A stretch of DNA of 64,000 bases from Myxococcales bacterium (lineage in GTDB: Bacteria > Myxococcota > UBA796 > SXON01). The stretch covers positions 1-64,000 of the forward strand of contig SHYX01000011.1 in NCBI GenBank assembly GCA_009692585.1, read 5' to 3'. The notes beneath the pieces are model-generated. The model was not told the origin of the DNA and made no database searches. It worked only from the letters and a program-made list of their open reading frames with translations. Shown here piece after piece: positions 61,713 through 64,000 of the stretch (positions are counted from its first letter, which is position 1; every line of letters begins with the position of its first letter). The position numbers were made by a program, and so were the translations under genes.

Positions 61713-64000
61713 CGGTACTTCAGCTCGGCGCCGAAGGCCGCGCCGAGGTCGAGGGTGCGCCCCTCCTCCTGGCTGGTCGAGTACGCCGAGGCGAAGAGTC
61801 CGCGGGTGATCTGCCTCTCGATTGCCAGGTAGACATCGTAATCGGCGAGATCGAGCTCCCCGGTGGCCGTGAACCCCAGAAAATCCTTCTGGCCGACGAC
61901 GCGCCAGTTGCTGTCCAGCGTCGGCGTGCCCCGGGCGCTGCTGCCACTGACGAGGTTCCACCTGTCCACCAACTGCGCCGGCGCGCTGGCCACCTGCGCC
62001 GCCAGCAGGTCGGTTGCCTGGGCAGCGAGGGCGGCGGCGGCGACTCCGCCGTACTGCTCGAATTCCTCACGGGTCATGCCGAAGAGCAGCAAGGTATTGA
62101 CGTCGGCCTGCGAGAGGTAGGGGTCGGAGCTCGTCGTCGTGTTCCAGTCGGAGAACGGGCCGGTGACCGAGTAGTAGACCCGATAACTCTGCTCGCGGCC
62201 GCTCACCTCGGTCTGGAGGGCGATGTCGAGGTCGGGATCGAAGGTGTAGGGGTCGATGAAGCGAATTTCACCGCGGGTGACCTCGAAATCGCGGTCCTGA
62301 AGGTACATGTGCCCCCCCTCGTCGACGACGATGGAGCCGATCATTCCGGGTCGCTGGGTGTCCCCGACGACCCGGAGCGAGGCCGAGGCCATGCCCTCGG
62401 CGAGGTTGTTGCGCAAACGAATGGTGTCGGCCGCGGTGACCGCAAGGTCCAAGCTGAAATAGTCCTCACGATCGGCCGAAGCAGACTCGGTCAAGCGGCC
62501 GGCCTGCAGCGCCAGGATGTTCGCCTCCCAGTCCACCCGGTCGCGGAACTGCATGTCCGCGAGCACGATGTCGCCGCTGAGGAGCAGGTCGCCGACGGGT
62601 CCGTCAAAGCGCAGGTCGGCGCTGCCCTGCAAGGTCGGGAGGTAGTCGAAATAGCGGATCTGCGCGTCGTCGAGTCGGGCCGAGAGATCGAAGCGCGTCG
62701 GCACCCAATCGAGCGCGGTGATCGTTCCCGCCGCCGCGACCCGACCGCCGCCCACCTCAGCCTTGACCCGGTCGATGACGTAGCCCGCGCCGTCGGTGGT
62801 CACCCGGGCATCCAGGTTGGTGAAGATCGCCGGGAAGTAGTCGGTGCGGAGGGTGGCGCCCTGGGTCTGGACGGTCGCACGAACCCCCGCCGGACCCGCC
62901 TCGGTGCCAAACTCGGCGTCGATGGTCATGGTCCCTTCCGCCGCCGCCACGCCGGGCGCAAAGAGCCGCACCAGGTCGAGATCGGCCGTGCCCCCCGCCC
63001 TGAAGGTGGCCCTGCCATCCGCGGTGGTCCAACCCTCGACGCCGAGGCGGGTCCGCCCGCCGGCGAGGGTGAGCCCAGGCACCTGCACGGAGGCGCCGTG
63101 CACCGCGATGACCCAGTCCTCCGGGTTCGAGAGCTGGTGACTCCCCCATGAGACCGCCACCGACGGGAGGCGTGCGTCGATGTCCACGGGCGTCGGATCG
63201 TCGCCGATCTGGCCCGCAAGGTCGACCTCGCCGGTCAGGGTGGCCGACAGTGCGGTGCCGTCGGCGCCGTCTGGGTAGAGGAGGTGAACCGGGAAGTTCG
63301 AGAGGGCGGCGTGCACGTCGTAGGGCTGTTCGCCGTATATTCCCAGATGCCCGCTCAGCGTGGCGGCGGCTCCCAGGAGCGCCCCGCTCCACGCCAGCGT
63401 CCCCCCCGGCTCCGTGGCGAAAACGAGACTGGAGTCAGGTACGTTGCGGCCGTTGACCTGCGCGCGCTGGAACACGAGCCGCCCACGGGGTTCCCAGTCC
63501 TGAAGGGTGCCGCCAACGCGCACGTCACCAACCAGCTCACCCCGTACATCAATCGGGTTTGCGGCAAGGTGGTCCAGGCGCTCCAGCCGGAAGCCGTCGG
63601 TGAGCACCTCCACGTTCATCGCGTACCCCCGGCCGACGCTGCCCCGAGCCAGGAGCTGCTCGTCGCCGCGCCGCACGGTGAGGTCGTCGATGGTCAGGAT
63701 GCCGTCGTCCATCCAGACGGTGGCCTCGCCGGAGTCGAAGGCTTCGCCGTAGACCTCGATAACGTCGAGTTCCAGGTGAACCTCGCCGCTCAGTCGCGTC
63801 GGCGGGCCGTGGAGCAACGCGTTGCCTCGCACCACCCCGTCCACGCCCGGCAGGTCGACGAAGATGCCCGTCAGATCCGCGACCCGCCCACCCGGGATCG
63901 CGATCTGGGTGTCCATCCACATCGGGTCGCCACCGACGACCAGGGAGTAGTTGCCGAGGAAGTCGGTGACACCCCGGCGCCCGCGGATCTCGGTGAAGTC
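61697..64000 (-). CDS. tamB: TamB-like translocation and assembly module protein (5' end outside window)
   Basis: About 767 C-terminal residues; the frame is open through the right edge, so the start and N-terminal anchor lie beyond base 64000. The last 250 residues are the TamB/DUF490 domain: DYLPTLQGSADLRFDGPVGD, LRVVGDTQRPGMIGSIVVDE, GEIRFIDPYTFDPDLDIAL, DPYLSQADVNTLLLFGMTRE and the final LGAAFGAELKYRWELD. The upstream part is the repetitive beta-rich groove. TamB spans the periplasm between inner membrane and the Omp85 partner encoded next. Together they probably serve lipid or protein transport to the outer membrane. Confidence 0.9.
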   Translation of the reverse strand, partial: DFTEIRGRRGVTDFLGNYSLVVGGDPMWMDTQIAIPGGRVADLTGIFVDLPGVDGVVRGNALLHGPPTRLSGEVHLELDVIEVYGEAFDSGEATVWMDDGILTIDDLTVRRGDEQLLARGSVGRGYAMNVEVLTDGFRLERLDHLAANPIDVRGELVGDVRVGGTLQDWEPRGRLVFQRAQVNGRNVPDSSLVFATEPGGTLAWSGALLGAAATLSGHLGIYGEQPYDVHAALSNFPVHLLYPDGADGTALSATLTGEVDLAGQIGDDPTPVDIDARLPSVAVSWGSHQLSNPEDWVIAVHGASVQVPGLTLAGGRTRLGVEGWTTADGRATFRAGGTADLDLVRLFAPGVAAAEGTMTIDAEFGTEAGPAGVRATVQTQGATLRTDYFPAIFTNLDARVTTDGAGYVIDRVKAEVGGGRVAAAGTITALDWVPTRFDLSARLDDAQIRYFDYLPTLQGSADLRFDGPVGDLLLSGDIVLADMQFRDRVDWEANILALQAGRLTESASADREDYFSLDLAVTAADTIRLRNNLAEGMASASLRVVGDTQRPGMIGSIVVDEGGHMYLQDRDFEVTRGEIRFIDPYTFDPDLDIALQTEVSGREQSYRVYYSVTGPFSDWNTTTSSDPYLSQADVNTLLLFGMTREEFEQYGGVAAAALAAQATDLLAAQVASAPAQLVDRWNLVSGSSARGTPTLDSNWRVVGQKDFLGFTATGELDLADYDVYLAIERQITRGLFASAYSTSQEEGRTLDLGAAFGAELKYRWELD

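Overview
This 64 kb window is GC-rich bacterial chromosome from what looks like a member of the Myxococcota (former Deltaproteobacteria), probably not a well-studied genus. The pointers are a MYXO-CTERM-type C-terminus on a secreted metallopeptidase (18106-20820), MopE-type acidic metal-binding repeats (26520-28427), two DUF4388 proteins, many lipoproteins, and frequent GTG/TTG starts. It is almost fully coding. I see no rRNA, tRNA, CRISPR array, transposase or phage gene, no defence island and no natural-product cluster.

Left part (1-16.5 kb). A minus-strand run reads polA - ECF sigma factor - membrane anti-sigma-like protein with four 20-residue repeats - exported protein - HIT protein. Next come an acyl-CoA dehydrogenase with a coupled small lipoprotein, a receiver-DUF4388-DnaJ-TPR regulator divergent from thioredoxin, and a minus-strand set of lipoprotein, methyltransferase, sugar-type ABC ATPase and a decayed tRNA_anti-like gene. 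Facing it is a tightly overlapped VTC - DUF4956 - HlyD operon. A lone Flp/TadE-like prepilin precedes a TPR protein ending in a ClpX-type zinc finger.

Middle (16.5-31.4 kb). A tetraheme cytochrome fused to a 5'-nucleotidase-like domain is divergent from an M36-like metallopeptidase, followed by a coupled TPR protein, a small outer-membrane barrel, single-chain purL, a LysM lipoprotein and a MopE-repeat lipoprotein that collides tail-to-tail with acnB. Upstream of acnB lies a frameshifted fragment of an ASH (Hydin-like) domain protein with a 9-G tract.

Right-middle (31.4-50.9 kb). About 16 kb of minus-strand genes run with tiny gaps or overlaps. One set is an ECF sigma factor, a DUF4388 protein, a DUF1460 protein and a phosphoglycolate phosphatase. 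The second is cNMP-binding protein, MFS-spermidine synthase fusion, glpK, two envelope proteins, sucB (OGDH E2), acyl-ACP thioesterase-like protein, large lipoprotein, alginate-export-like porin and rsgA. Then khpA, hutU, a 78-residue protein, rpoZ (TTG start) and a conserved unknown protein.

Right part (51-64 kb). groES-groEL, with a clear terminator, leads to an Ig-like repeat protein. The final minus-strand envelope block is tamB (cut by the window edge) - Omp85/TamA-like protein - polytopic membrane protein - two micro-ORFs - WXXGXW-repeat protein.

Most genes are housekeeping or envelope genes. The best candidates for new biology are the TPR/ClpX-zinc-finger protein, the VTC-DUF4956-HlyD operon, the receiver-DUF4388-DnaJ regulator with a degenerate receiver, the repeat-bearing anti-sigma-like protein and the micro-ORFs coupled to the TamAB block. 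No function here is proven by sequence reading alone.
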